The notes under the pieces: model-generated
What the model was told of the DNA's origin: nothing
What the model saw: the letters and a program-made list of their open reading frames with translations, nothing else
Databases searched by the model: none
Made by a program: the position numbers and the translations under genes
From: Luteipulveratus flavus
Lineage (GTDB): Bacteria; Actinomycetota; Actinomycetes; Actinomycetales; Dermatophilaceae
NCBI RefSeq assembly: GCF_029439465.1
Contig: NZ_JAROAV010000010.1
Span: 124,001 to 188,000 of the forward strand
Direction of reading: 5' to 3'
Length of the DNA stretch: 64,000 bases
Part shown: positions 28,380-39,160 of the stretch, one piece after another
Numbering within the stretch: position 1 is the first letter of the stretch
Layout: each line of letters begins with the position of its first letter

Positions 28380-30571
28380 GCATTCCCCAGTCTTTTGCCG
28401 AGCTGAGCTGGGACGAGGCGCGCTCGACCAGGAGGGCTTCGTCCTCCGCCGGCGCTCCGAGCCACTCGACCAGCGGGTGGGAGTCGCCGGAGGGCATCCT
28501 CGTGCGGCCCTCGTACGACGCGGACGACCTCGACGGGCTCGACGCCCTGGACACCTACCCCGGGCAGCCGCCGTTCCTGCGCGGCCCGTACCCGGCGATG
28601 TACGCGACGCAGCCGTGGACGATCCGCCAGTACGCCGGGTTCTCGACGGCCGAGGAGTCCAACGCCTTCTACCGGCGCAACCTCGCCGCCGGGCAGAAGG
28701 GCCTGTCGGTGGCGTTCGACCTCGCCACGCACCGCGGCTACGACTCCGACCACCCGCGGGTCGCCGGCGACGTCGGCATGGCGGGGGTCGCGATCGACTC
28801 GATCCTGGACATGCGGCAGCTCTTCGACGGCATCCCGTTGGATCGGATGAGCGTGTCGATGACGATGAACGGCGCCGTCCTGCCGGTGCTCGCGCTCTAC
28901 ATCGTCGCGGCGCAGGAGCAGAGGGTGAAGCCGGAGCAGCTCACGGGGACCATCCAGAACGACATCCTCAAGGAGTTCATGGTCCGCAACACCTACATCT
29001 ACCCGCCGGAGCCGTCGATGCGGATCATCTCCGACATCTTCGCGTTCACCGCGGCGCACATGCCGCGGTTCAACTCCATCTCCATCTCGGGCTACCACAT
29101 CCAGGAGGCCGGAGCGACGGCCGACCTGGAGCTCGCGTACACCCTCGCCGACGGGATGGAGTACATCCGGGCCGGTCAGGCGGCAGGCCTGGACATCGAC
29201 GCGTTCGCGCCGCGGCTGTCCTTCTTCTGGGCGGTCGGGATGAACTTCTTCATGGAGGTCGCCAAGCTGCGGGCGGGCCGGGCGCTGTGGTCGCGGGTGA
29301 CCCGCGAGCTCGGCGCGCAGAACCCGAAGTCGCGCTCGCTGCGGACCCACTGCCAGACGTCCGGCTGGTCGCTGACGGCACAGGACCCCTTCAACAACGT
29401 GGCCCGGACGTGCATCGAGGCGATGGCGGCAACGCAAGGCCACACCCAGTCGCTGCACACCAACGCCCTGGACGAGGCGATCGCGCTGCCGACCGACTTC
29501 TCGGCCCGCATCGCCCGCAACACCCAGCTGGTCCTGCAGCACGAGAGCGGGACCACGCGGATGGTCGACCCGTGGGGCGGCTCGTACTACGTCGAGCGCC
29601 TGACCCACGAGCTGGCCGACCGCGCCTGGGAGCACATCCGGGAGGTCGAGGACGCCGGCGGCATGGCCAAGGCGATCGAGGCGGGCATCCCGAAGATGCG
29701 CATCGAGGAGGCGGCGGCCAGGACGCAGGCACGGATCGACTCCGGCGCGCAGGCCGTCGTCGGTGTGAACCGGTACCGGTCCGAGGACGCCGACGACATC
29801 GAGGTGCTGCGGATCGACAACGCCTCGGTCCGCGCCCAGCAGCTCGCGAAGCTGGAGCGGCTGCGGCGCGAGCGGGACGACGAGGCGGTCCGGGCCGCCC
29901 TGGACGCGCTGACCCACGCGGCCGAGCAGCCGGCCGGCGGCGCCGACTCGGAGCACAACCTGCTGGCGCGCGCGGTGGACGCCGCTCGGGCGCACGCGAC
30001 GGTGGGCGAGATCTCCGACGCGCTGGAGAAGGTCTACGGCCGGCACACCGCCCAGATCCGTACGATCTCGGGTGTGTACCGCGACGAGGCCCGCAGCAGC
30101 GGCGGCGACGCCACCGTGCAGCAGGTCTTGGACGCGACCGAGTCGTTCGCCGAGTCCGAGGGCCGACGCCCGCGGATCCTCGTCGCGAAGATGGGCCAGG
30201 ACGGCCACGACCGCGGGCAGAAGGTGATCGTGACCGCGTTCGCCGACATGGGCTTCGACGTCGACGTGGGCCCGCTGTTCGCGACGCCCGAGGAGGTCGC
30301 GCAGCAGGCGGTCGACAACGACGTGCACGTCGTCGGGGTGAACTCGCTGGCCGCCGGTCACCTCACGCTGGTGCCGGCGCTGCGGGACGCGCTCGCGGAG
30401 GCCGGACGGCCGGACATCATGATCGTCGTCGGCGGTGTCATCCCGCCGGCGGACGTCGCGACGCTGCGCGAGATGGGTGCGGCGGCGGTGTTCCTGCCCG
30501 GCACGGTGATCGCGGAGTCGGCGCTGACCCTGCTGGGCGATCTCGCCCGCGCCCACGGGCACGCGGTGTGA
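28376..30571 (+). CDS. mutB: methylmalonyl-CoA mutase large (alpha) subunit
   Basis: 731 residues, the usual length. The substrate barrel is complete, with [12 protein letters not shown] and [10 protein letters not shown]. The B12-binding domain carries the ligand motif DGHDRG (Asp609, His611, Gly614) in [15 protein letters not shown], followed by the GG loop VVGGVIPP. It is the catalytic half of the mutase, feeding propionyl-CoA carbon into the TCA cycle or drawing methylmalonyl-CoA out for synthesis. It overlaps mutA and meaB by four bases, giving a coupled operon. Confidence 0.97.
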   Translation: MSIPQSFAELSWDEARSTRRASSSAGAPSHSTSGWESPEGILVRPSYDADDLDGLDALDTYPGQPPFLRGPYPAMYATQPWTIRQYAGFSTAEESNAFYRRNLAAGQKGLSVAFDLATHRGYDSDHPRVAGDVGMAGVAIDSILDMRQLFDGIPLDRMSVSMTMNGAVLPVLALYIVAAQEQRVKPEQLTGTIQNDILKEFMVRNTYIYPPEPSMRIISDIFAFTAAHMPRFNSISISGYHIQEAGATADLELAYTLADGMEYIRAGQAAGLDIDAFAPRLSFFWAVGMNFFMEVAKLRAGRALWSRVTRELGAQNPKSRSLRTHCQTSGWSLTAQDPFNNVARTCIEAMAATQGHTQSLHTNALDEAIALPTDFSARIARNTQLVLQHESGTTRMVDPWGGSYYVERLTHELADRAWEHIREVEDAGGMAKAIEAGIPKMRIEEAAARTQARIDSGAQAVVGVNRYRSEDADDIEVLRIDNASVRAQQLAKLERLRRERDDEAVRAALDALTHAAEQPAGGADSEHNLLARAVDAARAHATVGEISDALEKVYGRHTAQIRTISGVYRDEARSSGGDATVQQVLDATESFAESEGRRPRILVAKMGQDGHDRGQKVIVTAFADMGFDVDVGPLFATPEEVAQQAVDNDVHVVGVNSLAAGHLTLVPALRDALAEAGRPDIMIVVGGVIPPADVATLREMGAAAVFLPGTVIAESALTLLGDLARAHGHAV

Positions 30572-31569
30572 CCGCGGGACGGGTCGACGTCGCCCGGCTC
30601 GCGGCGGGCGTACGGGCGGGGGACCGGTCGTTGCTGTCGCGGGCGATCACCCTCCTGGAGTCGACCCGCGCCGACCACCGCTCCGCGGCGCGCGAGCTGC
30701 TGACCGACCTCGCCGCCGACGACCCCGGCGCGGCGTCCGTACGACTCGGCGTCTCCGGCGTGCCCGGCGTGGGAAAGTCCACGTTCATCGAGGCGCTCGG
30801 CTCGATGCTGATCGAGCGCGGATACCGTGTCGGGGTGCTGGCTGTCGACCCGTCGAGTACACGCACGGGCGGCTCGGTTCTCGGTGACAAGACCCGGATG
30901 CCGCGGCTGGCCGCGAACGAGGCGGCGTACGTCCGTCCGTCACCGACCGCGGGAACGCTCGGTGGCGTGACGCGCGCCACCGCCCAGACGATCCCCGTGC
31001 TGGAGGCGGCCGGGTACGACGTCGTGCTCGTCGAGACCGTCGGGGTCGGCCAGTCCGAGACCGCCGTCGCGCAGATGGTCGACACCTTCCTGCTGCTCGG
31101 CCTCGCTCGCTCGGGCGATCAGCTGCAGGGCATCAAGAAGGGCATCCTGGAGATCGCTGACGTGCTGGCGGTCAACAAGGCCGACGGCGCGTACGCCGAG
31201 CAGGCGGCGACCGCGGCCAAGGAGCTCGCCGGCGCGATCAGGCTCGTCCACCCGCGGGGGAGCCGGTGGGTGCCCCCGGTGCTCACCACCTCGGGCCTCA
31301 CCGGGGAGGGCATCGACCGGCTCTGGGACGCGGTGGTACGCCACCGGGAGTCCTACGACGACGGGGGCCTGGCGGCCAAGCGGTCCGACCAGCAGTGGGC
31401 GCTGGCCCGGCTGCTGGTCCAGGACGAGCTCGAGCAGCGGTTGCGGCGGTCGCGCGGGGTTCGCGAGGTCTCCGCGGACCTGCGCGCAGAGGTCCTCGCC
31501 GGCCGGCTGCCCGCTGTGAGCGCGGCCGACCGGATGCTCGCGGCGTACGACGCCGAACGGCTCAGCTGA
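30568..31569 (+). CDS. meaB: methylmalonyl-CoA mutase-associated GTPase MeaB
   Basis: 333 residues from the GTG at 30568, overlapping the mutB stop. It is a G3E GTPase chaperone that gates cobalamin loading and protects the mutase. The P-loop is GVPGVGKST, with [22 protein letters not shown] and ETVGVGQSE following. The NKAD guanine motif is present. The open frame continues upstream inside mutB in another frame for nearly 700 codons, but this is a high-GC artefact. Its last eight bases overlap the convergent MDMPI-fold gene. Confidence 0.95.
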   Translation: MTAGRVDVARLAAGVRAGDRSLLSRAITLLESTRADHRSAARELLTDLAADDPGAASVRLGVSGVPGVGKSTFIEALGSMLIERGYRVGVLAVDPSSTRTGGSVLGDKTRMPRLAANEAAYVRPSPTAGTLGGVTRATAQTIPVLEAAGYDVVLVETVGVGQSETAVAQMVDTFLLLGLARSGDQLQGIKKGILEIADVLAVNKADGAYAEQAATAAKELAGAIRLVHPRGSRWVPPVLTTSGLTGEGIDRLWDAVVRHRESYDDGGLAAKRSDQQWALARLLVQDELEQRLRRSRGVREVSADLRAEVLAGRLPAVSAADRMLAAYDAERLS

Positions 31570-32371
31570 CTCCGCGGTCGACAACGGCGTGCACGGCGGC
31601 GAGCGCCGCGGAGTCGCCCTCGGTCTCGACCTCCTCGGAGGTCGGTCGGCGCCACAGCCACAGGTCGAGGTCGGTCGCCTTACCGCTGATGGTGACGCCC
31701 ACCGGGCCGGTGGAGTCGGCGGCGCACTGGAAGCGATGGTCGTTGACGGGCTCGCCGCCCCACGGAGGCATGCCGGTGAACCGACCGACCGAGACGACCC
31801 ACTCCTGCTCGGTGTCGGTCGCGCGGAACCGCGCGGTGTGCTCGCCGACCGTGAACGTGCCCCACGCGGGGTGGCCGCCGTACATGACCCGTAGCACCTC
31901 GTCGACGCCGTCCGCCGCGAGCTCGGTGTCGATCGGCGCGCGGTCGGTGCCGGCGGTCAGCTCGGCGTCGATGCGGTGGATGAGCGCCTCATGGGCTTGG
32001 CGGCGACGGATGTAGCCGACCGTGTGCAACGACTCGTCCGGCACCCACATCCAGCGCGGCTCGCTCGGGTCCGCGGCCGCGGCGGACTCGGCCAGGTGCG
32101 GGCTCCACCGGTCGAAGAACCGCAGCAGGCCGGTGTGGTCGGTGGGCCGCTCGGGATCGGGGAGGTCCTCGATCTGCTGCACGGTGCGCAGGTCCTCGCT
32201 GATGATCGACCCCCAGAACCACTGCACCTCACCGAGGTGCCACAGCAGGTCGTCGGTCTGCCACCCGGGGCACGTGGGAACCGGCGCGTCAGGGGCGGCC
32301 AGACGGATCGCGTCGCTGAACCGCACCGACTCGCGGGCCAGGTGCTCGAGATAATTCAGCTCGTCAGTCAT
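31562..32371 (-). CDS. MDMPI-fold (maleylpyruvate isomerase family) mycothiol-dependent enzyme
   Basis: 269 residues. The N-terminal DinB/MDMPI_N four-helix domain holds the metal-ligand pattern: VPTCPGWQTDDLLWHLGEV with the His in helix 2, and QAHEALIHRID later. The C-terminal part resembles the SCP2-like C-terminal domain of these proteins. Members use mycothiol as cofactor in isomerase or transfer reactions. A detailed substrate cannot be inferred. The tail overlaps meaB by eight bases, and the ATG at 32371 is used. Confidence 0.85.
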   Translation of the reverse strand: MTDELNYLEHLARESVRFSDAIRLAAPDAPVPTCPGWQTDDLLWHLGEVQWFWGSIISEDLRTVQQIEDLPDPERPTDHTGLLRFFDRWSPHLAESAAAADPSEPRWMWVPDESLHTVGYIRRRQAHEALIHRIDAELTAGTDRAPIDTELAADGVDEVLRVMYGGHPAWGTFTVGEHTARFRATDTEQEWVVSVGRFTGMPPWGGEPVNDHRFQCAADSTGPVGVTISGKATDLDLWLWRRPTSEEVETEGDSAALAAVHAVVDRGVS

Positions 32372-32440
32372 CGTCAGGCACCGTATCCCGGGAGCCGTCT
32401 CCGCACGACCCGGAGCACCCGACCGTCGCCGTGAGACGGC

Positions 32441-33091
32441 TCACCGCACGCCGCGTGGTCGCAGCTGGATGCTGATCCGCGGACCGATCGGACGGGTCGT
32501 CTTCGGGATCGCGTGCTCCCACGTCCGCTGGCACGAGCCGCCCATCACCAGCAGGTCGCCGTGGCCGAGGACGAACCGCATCGACTCACCGCCACCCTGG
32601 GGGCGCAGCGCCAGGGCACGTGGCGAGCCGATCGAGACGATCGCCACCATCGTGTCGTGCGTGCTCGCCCGGCCCTCACGGTCGCCGTGCCAGGCGACCG
32701 AGTCCCGGCCGTCGCGGTACAGGCACATCCCTGCTGTACGGAACGGCTCGCCGAGCTCGGCGCGGTAGTACGCCGACAGCTCCGCGCGCGCCCGCTCCAC
32801 GACCGGGTCCGGCCAGGGCTCGTGCTCGCCGTAGAAGCACAGCAGCCGCGGGGTGTCGACCTCGCGGTCGTACATCATCCGTCGCTCGCCGCGCCATTCC
32901 ACCCCGGCGGAGCCCCCGAGGGTCAGCCGGGTGAAGAGCTCGTCGGCCCCCGTCAGCCACCCGGGGCGCAGGTCGACCCACGCGCCGCGCGACAGAGGCG
33001 TCCGCCGGACGGCACCGTGCAAGGAGCGCAGCCCGACGTGGTCGACCTGGTCCAGCAGCGAGCCCTGCAGCGCGGCGACGTCCATCCCCAC
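32441..33091 (-). CDS. AlkB-like 2-oxoglutarate/Fe(II) oxygenase
   Basis: 216 residues. It has the jelly-roll core with the metal ligands SVAWHGDREG (His and Asp) and a distal TWEHAIPK His, followed by the 2-oxoglutarate Arg pair TRPIGPRISIQLRP. AlkB proteins reverse alkyl damage on DNA or RNA bases. The long N-terminus (about 100 residues) with LLCFYGEHEPWPDP is a normal nucleotide-recognition lid. The start is ATG 33091, or ATG 33085 two codons later. It is a single gene without ada-type partners here. Confidence 0.9.
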   Translation of the reverse strand: MGMDVAALQGSLLDQVDHVGLRSLHGAVRRTPLSRGAWVDLRPGWLTGADELFTRLTLGGSAGVEWRGERRMMYDREVDTPRLLCFYGEHEPWPDPVVERARAELSAYYRAELGEPFRTAGMCLYRDGRDSVAWHGDREGRASTHDTMVAIVSIGSPRALALRPQGGGESMRFVLGHGDLLVMGGSCQRTWEHAIPKTTRPIGPRISIQLRPRGVR

Positions 33092-33207
33092 ACTCTAGAA
33101 CACCTGTTCGGACCTGTCGATCGTTCCTCCCTCTCGTGCACCAGGGTGGGCGAGACGTCGGGTCGGTCGTCGCGGACGATCAGGGGAGGCGGCCACGGTG
33201 CGTCGGC

Positions 33208-34782
33208 TCAGGAGCGGTCGGCCTCCAGGACGGCGCGGGCGGCGTGGTAGCCACCCAGCCCGCTCACGCCGCCGCCTCGGCGCGAACCCGCACCGCACAC
33301 CAGGACGCGGTCGTGCGCGGTCGCGACGCCCCAGCGCCGGGCCGGGGTGTCCAGCGGCTCGTCGTCCTCGGCGAACGGCCAGTCCAGCGGACCGTGGAAG
33401 ATGCTGCCGCCGGACATCCCGAGCGTGCGCTGCAGGTCCAGCGTGGTCTTCGTCTCCACGCAGGGCGTACCGTCCGGCCGGCGCATCACGACGTCGTCGA
33501 TCGGCTCGGCGAGCACCGAGGTCAGCGAGTCCAGGACGGCCTTCTCGAGCGCCTCGCGCTGAGCGTCGTGCGTCGCCGCGTCGAGCAGGCGGTGCGGCGT
33601 CTGCAGCGAGAAGACGGTGAGGGTCTGCGCGCCGGAGGCGTGGAGCTGTGGGCTCAGGATGCTGGGGTCGGTGAGGGAGTGGCAGTAGATCTCCGCCGGC
33701 ATCGGGGCCGGCACCTGCCCGCCGGCCGCCGTGGCGTACGCGTCCTCCAGCTGGGTGTAGAGCTCGTTGATGTGGAAGGTCCCCCCGAACGCCGCGGCCG
33801 GGTCGACGCCCGCCTCGCGCAGGCGGGGCAGCCGGGACAGCAGCAGGTTGACCTTGACCTGCGCGCCCTCCGCGGCCGGCCCGGACGTCTGGGATCCGAG
33901 CAGGCCGGCGAGGACCTGCGGGGCCGCTCCGCACAGGACGTACTCGCCGCGGACGGTGTGCTCGCCGTCCGCGTCGGCGTACGAGACCGTGCCGTCGGGG
34001 TCGATCGCGCTGACCGTGCTCCCGCTACGTAGCCGCGCCCCTGCCTCGCGAGCGGCGCGTTCGAGCGCCCCCGAGACCTCGCCCATCCCGCCGACCGGCA
34101 CGTCCCAGGCGCCGGTACCCCCGCCGATCACGTGGTAAAGGAAGCAGATGTTCTGCTGCAGATCCGGCTGGTGGGCCCGGGCGAACGTGCTGATCAGCCC
34201 GTCGGTGAGGACGACGCCGCGGACCAGGTCGTCCTGCAGCCGGGTCTCGATCATCTCTCCGAGCGGCCGCTCGATCAGGTCGTGCCAGATCGAGTCGTCG
34301 ACGCGGGAACGCAGCTCGGCCCGGCGCGCGAGGGGCTCGGTCACGGTCGGCCACAGCGCCTCGGCGAGGCGTCCGGTGCGCTCGTACAGCTCGGCGAAGG
34401 CGTCCGCGTCCTGCCCGGCGCCGACGGCGCGGAACGACTCACGGGTGGCGGCGACGTCCTGGTTGTCGACCAGCAGCCCGGTGTCGGCGCCCGGACGCGG
34501 GGTGTAGGAGGCGTACCGGCGGCGCCGCAGCGTGATGCGCAGACCGAGGTCGTCGATGATCTGCCGGGGGAGCAGGCTGACCAGGTAGGAGTACCGGGAC
34601 AGCCGGGCGCCCATGCCCTCGAACGCCTCGGCCGAGACCGCCGCGCCACCGAGATGGTCCTGCCGCTCCAGCAGCAGGACCGAGCGGCCGGCGCGGGCGA
34701 GGTAGGCCGCGGCGGTCAGTCCGTTGTGGCCACCGCCGACGATGACGACGTCGTAGGAGGTGCGGTCGGGTGAGGAGGACAC
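33208..34782 (-). CDS. phytoene-desaturase-like FAD oxidoreductase
   Basis: 524 residues from the GTG at 34782. The N-terminal dinucleotide fold reads [22 protein letters not shown], then [10 protein letters not shown]. It belongs to the CrtI/PYROXD2-like group of NAD(P)/FAD-dependent oxidoreductases. No carotenoid genes are near, so a role in carotenoid synthesis is not supported. It is divergent from recO with 69 bases between. An in-frame extension upstream across the recO region is not coding. Confidence 0.88.
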   Translation of the reverse strand: MSSSPDRTSYDVVIVGGGHNGLTAAAYLARAGRSVLLLERQDHLGGAAVSAEAFEGMGARLSRYSYLVSLLPRQIIDDLGLRITLRRRRYASYTPRPGADTGLLVDNQDVAATRESFRAVGAGQDADAFAELYERTGRLAEALWPTVTEPLARRAELRSRVDDSIWHDLIERPLGEMIETRLQDDLVRGVVLTDGLISTFARAHQPDLQQNICFLYHVIGGGTGAWDVPVGGMGEVSGALERAAREAGARLRSGSTVSAIDPDGTVSYADADGEHTVRGEYVLCGAAPQVLAGLLGSQTSGPAAEGAQVKVNLLLSRLPRLREAGVDPAAAFGGTFHINELYTQLEDAYATAAGGQVPAPMPAEIYCHSLTDPSILSPQLHASGAQTLTVFSLQTPHRLLDAATHDAQREALEKAVLDSLTSVLAEPIDDVVMRRPDGTPCVETKTTLDLQRTLGMSGGSIFHGPLDWPFAEDDEPLDTPARRWGVATAHDRVLVCGAGSRRGGGVSGLGGYHAARAVLEADRS

Positions 34783-34851
34783 GGCCGGGAGCGTAGTCCT
34801 CCGGTCGTGTCCGTGAGCGTTCTGTCGGGTACGGGGATCACAATGGTGGGG

Positions 34852-35613
34852 ATGTCCCTGTACCGAGATGCTGCGATCGTGCTGCGCACCCACAAGCTGG
34901 GCGAGGCGGACCGCATCGTCACGCTGCTCGGTCGCAGCAAGGGCAAGGTCCGCGCGGTCGCCAAGGGCGTGCGGCGTACCCGGTCCCGGTTCGGTGCCCG
35001 GCTGGAGCCGGGCATGGTCGTGGACGTCCAGTGCTACGAGGGGCGCTCGCTGGACACCGTGACGCAGGCCGAGTCCCTCGCGCCGTACGGCGACCAGATC
35101 GCCCGTGACTACGCCGCCTGGACCGCGGCGTCCGCGATGCTGGAGACGGCCGACCGGCTCACCGAGGAGCGCGAGCCGATCACCGCTCAGTTCACGCTCC
35201 TGGCCGGTGGGCTCAGTGCCCTCGCCGCCGGCCAGCACGACTCCTCGCTCCTGCTGGACTCCTACCTGGTCCGTGCCGTGTCCGTCGCCGGGTGGGCGCC
35301 GACGTTCGACGCCTGCGCGGGCTGCGGCGCCCCGGGCCCGCACCGCGCGTTCAACCTCGCCAGCGGCGGCGCCGTCTGCTCCTCGTGCCGGCCGCCGGGC
35401 TCGGCCGCTCCCCGGCCCGAGACGTTCACGCTGCTCGGCGCGCTGCTGGTCGGTGACTGGTCGACCGCCTCGACCAGCGACGACCGCACCCGGCAGGAGG
35501 CGAGCGGGCTGGTGTCGGCGTACGTCCAGTGGCACCTGGAACGCGGTGTGCGATCCTTGCGCCTCGTGGACCGCACCGCTGACACAGCCGCCGTACGCGA
35601 GGGCACCCGGTGA
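34852..35613 (+). CDS. recO: DNA repair protein RecO
   Basis: 253 residues. The N-terminal OB fold begins [24 protein letters not shown], and the C-terminal region has a zinc-binding CAGCG ... CSSC pair. RecO works with RecR to load RecA onto SSB-coated DNA. The ATG at 34852 is preferred because the conserved fold starts immediately after it and a GGTGGGG ribosome site precedes it; an earlier start at 34807 adds non-conserved residues. Its stop overlaps the uppS start by four bases (GTGA). Confidence 0.95.
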   Translation: MSLYRDAAIVLRTHKLGEADRIVTLLGRSKGKVRAVAKGVRRTRSRFGARLEPGMVVDVQCYEGRSLDTVTQAESLAPYGDQIARDYAAWTAASAMLETADRLTEEREPITAQFTLLAGGLSALAAGQHDSSLLLDSYLVRAVSVAGWAPTFDACAGCGAPGPHRAFNLASGGAVCSSCRPPGSAAPRPETFTLLGALLVGDWSTASTSDDRTRQEASGLVSAYVQWHLERGVRSLRLVDRTADTAAVREGTR

Positions 35614-36425
35614 GGGGTCGCCGCGCCCCCGAGCCCTCCCGCCCGGTCGTCGCCCCACCGCCGCACGCCGGCGGCGCCCGACCGCCCGTGATCCCCGCGG
35701 ACCTGGTGCCGCAGCACATCGCCATGGTCATGGACGGCAACGGCCGCTGGGCCAACCAGCGCGGCCTGCCCCGGACCAAGGGGCACGAGGCCGGCGAGGC
35801 GCAGCTCATCGACGTCATCGCCGGAGCGATCGAGCTCGGCGTCAAGAACCTGTCGGCGTACATGTTCTCCACCGAGAACTGGAAGCGCTCGCCGGACGAG
35901 GTGCGCTTCCTGATGGGGTTCAACCGGGACGTCATCCGGCGCCGGGTCGACCTGCTGGACTCCTGGGGTGTGCGCTGCCGCTGGTCGGGGCAACGACCCC
36001 GGCTGTGGCGCTCGGTCATCAAGGAGCTGGAGCGGGCCGAGGAGATCACGGCCGACAACTCGGTCATGACCCTGCAGATGTGCGTCAACTACGGCGGCCG
36101 CGCGGAGATCGCGAACGCCACCCGCCGGATCGCCGAGCAGGTCGCCGCGGGAAAGCTGCGCCCGGACCGCATCGACGAGCGCACCATCGCCCGCAACCTG
36201 GACTGGCCCGACATGCCGGACGTCGACCTGTTCGTCCGGTCCTCGGGGGAGCAGCGCACCAGCAACTTCCTGCTGTGGCAGTCCGCGTACGCGGAGATGG
36301 TGTTCCTGGACACGCTGTGGCCGGACTTCGACCGCCGCCACCTGTGGGAGGCCGTGCAGATCTTCGCCGAGCGCGACCGCAGGTACGGCGGGGCGATCGA
36401 CCAGTCCACCCCGACCACCGGCTGA
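35610..36425 (+). CDS. uppS: undecaprenyl/decaprenyl diphosphate synthase (Z-type)
   Basis: 271 residues. This cis-prenyltransferase makes the lipid carrier for peptidoglycan. The catalytic Asp is in [10 protein letters not shown] (Asp42), with TEN near FSTENW and the C-terminal [14 protein letters not shown] block. The first 30 residues are a Pro/Arg-rich extension. recO-uppS overlap by GTGA, the order typical of actinobacteria. Product chain length cannot be told from sequence. Confidence 0.95.
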   Translation: MRGRRAPEPSRPVVAPPPHAGGARPPVIPADLVPQHIAMVMDGNGRWANQRGLPRTKGHEAGEAQLIDVIAGAIELGVKNLSAYMFSTENWKRSPDEVRFLMGFNRDVIRRRVDLLDSWGVRCRWSGQRPRLWRSVIKELERAEEITADNSVMTLQMCVNYGGRAEIANATRRIAEQVAAGKLRPDRIDERTIARNLDWPDMPDVDLFVRSSGEQRTSNFLLWQSAYAEMVFLDTLWPDFDRRHLWEAVQIFAERDRRYGGAIDQSTPTTG

Positions 36426-36460
36426 GCACTGCGCCGTCTGGCGGTGGGTGCGACCGACGC

Positions 36461-36835
36461 TCAGGCCCGGGTGGTGCGTGACCGCCAGGCGAGTCCGGCC
36501 GCCGCCGCCGACACCGGCGTCCAGACGGCGCGCTCGATCGGAGACCGCGACGCGGCGTTGGTCGCTGACCCGATGCCCATCAGGACGCTCAGGCCGGTGA
36601 AGGCGATGACTCGGGATCGCGGCGAGCCGGCGCCGCTGACGATGAGGGCTGCGCCCGTGCCGTACCCCAGCGCGGCGACGCCGCTCACCACGCGGAGGCG
36701 AGTCGGGAGAACGCCCTGGTGCGCCCCGCCGTACGACGCTCGGCCCCACGGTGCACCGCCGGCGAGGGCCACCTGGAACGCGCCGATGGCCAGAAGTGTT
36801 GTCGCGGTGGCTGTTTCGGAGCGGCTCGCACGCAC
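36461..36835 (-). CDS. small membrane protein, unknown
   Basis: 124 residues with about four hydrophobic segments separated by short loops, and a basic C-terminus (WRSRTTRA). No domain is recognised. The frame is not supported by a clear ribosome site, but hydrophobic patterning and the lack of overlap with the flanking genes favour a real gene. It lies between convergent uppS and the zinc-uptake regulator. Confidence 0.5.
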   Translation of the reverse strand: MRASRSETATATTLLAIGAFQVALAGGAPWGRASYGGAHQGVLPTRLRVVSGVAALGYGTGAALIVSGAGSPRSRVIAFTGLSVLMGIGSATNAASRSPIERAVWTPVSAAAAGLAWRSRTTRA

Positions 36836-36937
36836 GACCCGAGGCTAGCGGCCCACCGAGTCACAGCAAAGGCCGGCCACGCACCTTCCGTGACGGCTCC
36901 CGAGGTGCCAGGCCAGGGCCGGCCCGGGCGCAGCCGA

Positions 36938-37348
36938 TCAGGACTGGCAGTCGCGGCAGGTACCGAAGATCTCGACGGTGTGGGTGACGTCGACGAACCC
37001 GTGCTCGGCGCTGATCGCCTCGGCCCAGCGCTCGACGGCAGGGCCCTCGACCTCGACCGTCGACCCGCAGGAGCGGCACACCAGGTGGTGGTGGTGCCCG
37101 GTGCTGCACTGCCGGTAGACCGCCTCCCCGTCGTCGGTGCGCAGCACGTCGACCTCACCGTCGGCGGCCATCGACTGCAGCGTCCGGTAGACGGTGGCCA
37201 GGCCGACCGAGTCGCCCTGCGAGCGCAGCTGGGCGTGCAGGTCCTGGGCCGAGGTGAAGTCGTCCAGCTCGGACAGCAGGCCGGTCACGGCCGACCGCTG
37301 GCGGGTCGGGCGGCGTGAGCGGCTGGTGTCGTCGGTGCGGGTGGTCAT
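36938..37348 (-). CDS. zur: Fur-family zinc uptake regulator (Zur)
   Basis: 136 residues. A Fur-type winged helix (TRQRSAVTGLLSELDDFTSAQDLHAQL ... GLATVYRTLQSM) is followed by a metal site: GHHHHLVCRSCG and the C-terminal CRDC pair, giving a structural zinc with four Cys. It should repress zinc uptake when zinc is replete. It is the last gene of the znuACB-zur operon, overlapping znuB by four bases, and the operon has double Zur-box sequence at its front. Confidence 0.92.
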   Translation of the reverse strand: MTTRTDDTSRSRRPTRQRSAVTGLLSELDDFTSAQDLHAQLRSQGDSVGLATVYRTLQSMAADGEVDVLRTDDGEAVYRQCSTGHHHHLVCRSCGSTVEVEGPAVERWAEAISAEHGFVDVTHTVEIFGTCRDCQS

Positions 37349-38337
37349 CGCTCCTCCTTCTGGCCGGCGGCGACGATGTGGTGCTCGTCCCAGTGGTCGG
37401 CGTGCGCGGCGTGGCGCTCGCCGTCGTGCAGGTAGTCGACGTGGTCGCCGTGCCGGATCGCCGGGTGGCCGCACCCGGCACCGTGCTCGTGGTCGTGCTC
37501 GTCCAGGTGCTCCTGCCGGCGACCGCGTCGCCGCGCCAGCATCCCGCTGAGGACGGACGCGAGCACGAAGAACACGATCGTGAGGATCACGATGGTCCCG
37601 CCGGACGGGGTGTCGGCGTAGTACGACGTCGCGACTCCTCCGACGCTGGCGACGACGCCCAGCACGACCGCCAGGCGCAGCGCCGCCCGGAAGCTGCCGG
37701 TCAGCAGCTGCGACGCGGCGTTCGGCACGATCATCAGCGCGCTGATCAGCAGCAGGCCCACGACGCGCATCGACACCACCACCGTGATCGCGGTGAGGAC
37801 GGCGAGCGCGATGTTGAGCGCCGTGACCCGCATCCCGGTGGCGCGGGCGTACTCCTCGTCGTTGGCGACCGCGAACAGCCGGGGGCGCAGCACCCAGGTG
37901 GTGACCACGATGACCGCGGCCAGCACCGCGAACGTCCAGACGTCGCCCCTGCTCGTGGTGGTGATGGCACCGAAGAGGTAGGAGTCCAGGTTGGTGGGCG
38001 TACCGGTGTCGGCCTTGCTGATGAGCACGACGCCGACGGCGATGCCGCCGTAGAACATGATGGCCAGCGCGACGTCGCCGCTGGTGTTCCCGCGCGCCCG
38101 CACGACCTCGATCAGCACGGCGGCCGCGACGGCGAAGATTAGTGCCGTGGCGACGGGCTGGTTACCCGTGAAGAGGCCGACGGCCACACCGGCGAGGGAC
38201 ACGTGACCCATACCGTCCCCGATCAGCGACAGCCGCCGCTGCACCAGGAAGATGCCGACCATCGGCGCGGCGAGGCCGACGAGGAGCGCCGCGATCAGCG
38301 CGCGCTGCATGAAGTCGTACGAGAGCAGGTCAAGCAT
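37345..38337 (-). CDS. znuB: zinc ABC transporter permease with His-rich tail
   Basis: 330 residues. About eight membrane helices form the ABC-3 permease fold (FMQRALIAALLVGLAAPMVGIF, GDGMGHVSLAG). The last 60 residues form a soluble tail with 13 His among many Asp/Glu, an unusual feature for this subunit and a candidate zinc-binding segment. The remainder is a normal ZnuB. It overlaps znuC by eight bases and zur by four. Confidence 0.92.
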   Translation of the reverse strand: MLDLLSYDFMQRALIAALLVGLAAPMVGIFLVQRRLSLIGDGMGHVSLAGVAVGLFTGNQPVATALIFAVAAAVLIEVVRARGNTSGDVALAIMFYGGIAVGVVLISKADTGTPTNLDSYLFGAITTTSRGDVWTFAVLAAVIVVTTWVLRPRLFAVANDEEYARATGMRVTALNIALAVLTAITVVVSMRVVGLLLISALMIVPNAASQLLTGSFRAALRLAVVLGVVASVGGVATSYYADTPSGGTIVILTIVFFVLASVLSGMLARRRGRRQEHLDEHDHEHGAGCGHPAIRHGDHVDYLHDGERHAAHADHWDEHHIVAAGQKEER

Positions 38338-39160
38338 CGGGCGCTCCCAGGTGGTCGACGGGTCCGTGGGCGCCGGTCGGGGTCGGTCGACGGGCGGGCA
38401 GCTCGTCGTCGTGGTGGTGGCCGCCGTGGGTGTGGGCCAGCTCGTCCGCGGCGCGGCGCTCGGCGTACGCCGCCGGGGTGTCGTCGAAGATCACGCGGCC
38501 GCTGGTGAGCACGACGATGCGACTGACGACGTCGCGCAGCGCTGCGAGCTCGTGGGTGACGATGAGCATGGTCGTGCCTCGCGCGACGAGCCGGTGCAGC
38601 ACGTCGGCGAGGACGTACTGGCTCGCCTCATCGATCCCGGCGGTGGGCTCGTCCATGATCAGCACGTCCGGCTGGGCCGCGAGGGCGCGGGCGATGAGCA
38701 CCCGTCGCTGCTGGCCGCCGGAGAGGGTGGAGACGTCCTCCTGGGCGCGGTCGGACAGCCCGACCAGCTCCAGGCTCTCCCGCACGATCTGCTGGTCCGC
38801 GCGGCTGCGGCGGGCGAACCAGCCCTGGTGCGGCAGCCGGCCGATGGCGACGATCTCCTCGACGGTGGCGCGCACGGACGCCGACAGCGTGTGCCGCTGG
38901 GGGACGTACCCGAGGCGGTAGCGGTCGCGCAGCCGCTCCACCTCGGTGCCGAACAGGCGGACCGAGCCGCCGAGGTGCTCGTTGAGGCCGAGCAGGCCGC
39001 GCACCAGGGTCGACTTGCCCGAGCCGTTCGGGCCGAGCAGCGCGACGACCTCGCCGGGCTCGACGTCCAGGTCGACGCCCCGGACGACGGCGCGGTCGGC
39101 GTACCCGAACGAGGCGCCCTGCAGCTGCAGGATCCCCGAGCCGGACGATGAGCCGCTCAT
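38330..39160 (-). CDS. znuC: zinc ABC transporter ATP-binding protein
   Basis: 276 residues. Walker A GPNGSGKST, signature LSGGQQRRVLIA and Walker B VLIMDEP identify an ABC ATPase. The ATG at 39160 shares four bases with the znuA stop. Near the C-terminus lies a His cluster (HTHGGHHHDDE), rare in such ATPases. The operon order znuA-znuC-znuB-zur and the Zur boxes assign zinc uptake. Confidence 0.92.
   Translation of the reverse strand: MSGSSSGSGILQLQGASFGYADRAVVRGVDLDVEPGEVVALLGPNGSGKSTLVRGLLGLNEHLGGSVRLFGTEVERLRDRYRLGYVPQRHTLSASVRATVEEIVAIGRLPHQGWFARRSRADQQIVRESLELVGLSDRAQEDVSTLSGGQQRRVLIARALAAQPDVLIMDEPTAGIDEASQYVLADVLHRLVARGTTMLIVTHELAALRDVVSRIVVLTSGRVIFDDTPAAYAERRAADELAHTHGGHHHDDELPARRPTPTGAHGPVDHLGAPDA

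Noticed and set aside
27497-30562. Very long minus-strand open frame opposite mutB
   Set aside because: High-GC codon bias leaves antisense frames open. The plus-strand mutB is a full-length conserved enzyme with its cofactor motif, and the antisense translation shows no domain.
28477-31569. 1,030-codon plus-strand frame suggesting a fusion into meaB
   Set aside because: Only the last 333 codons match MeaB, which has its own GTG start overlapping mutB. The rest is an Arg/Gly/Pro-rich shadow of mutB in another frame.
33208-34782. Carotenoid gene cluster
   Set aside because: Only one desaturase-like flavoprotein is present. No phytoene synthase, GGPP synthase or cyclase is nearby; uppS serves cell-wall lipid synthesis.
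33208-35658. 816-codon frame extending the flavoprotein across recO
   Set aside because: The FAD-binding motif begins a few residues after the GTG at 34782, and recO on the other strand is well supported.
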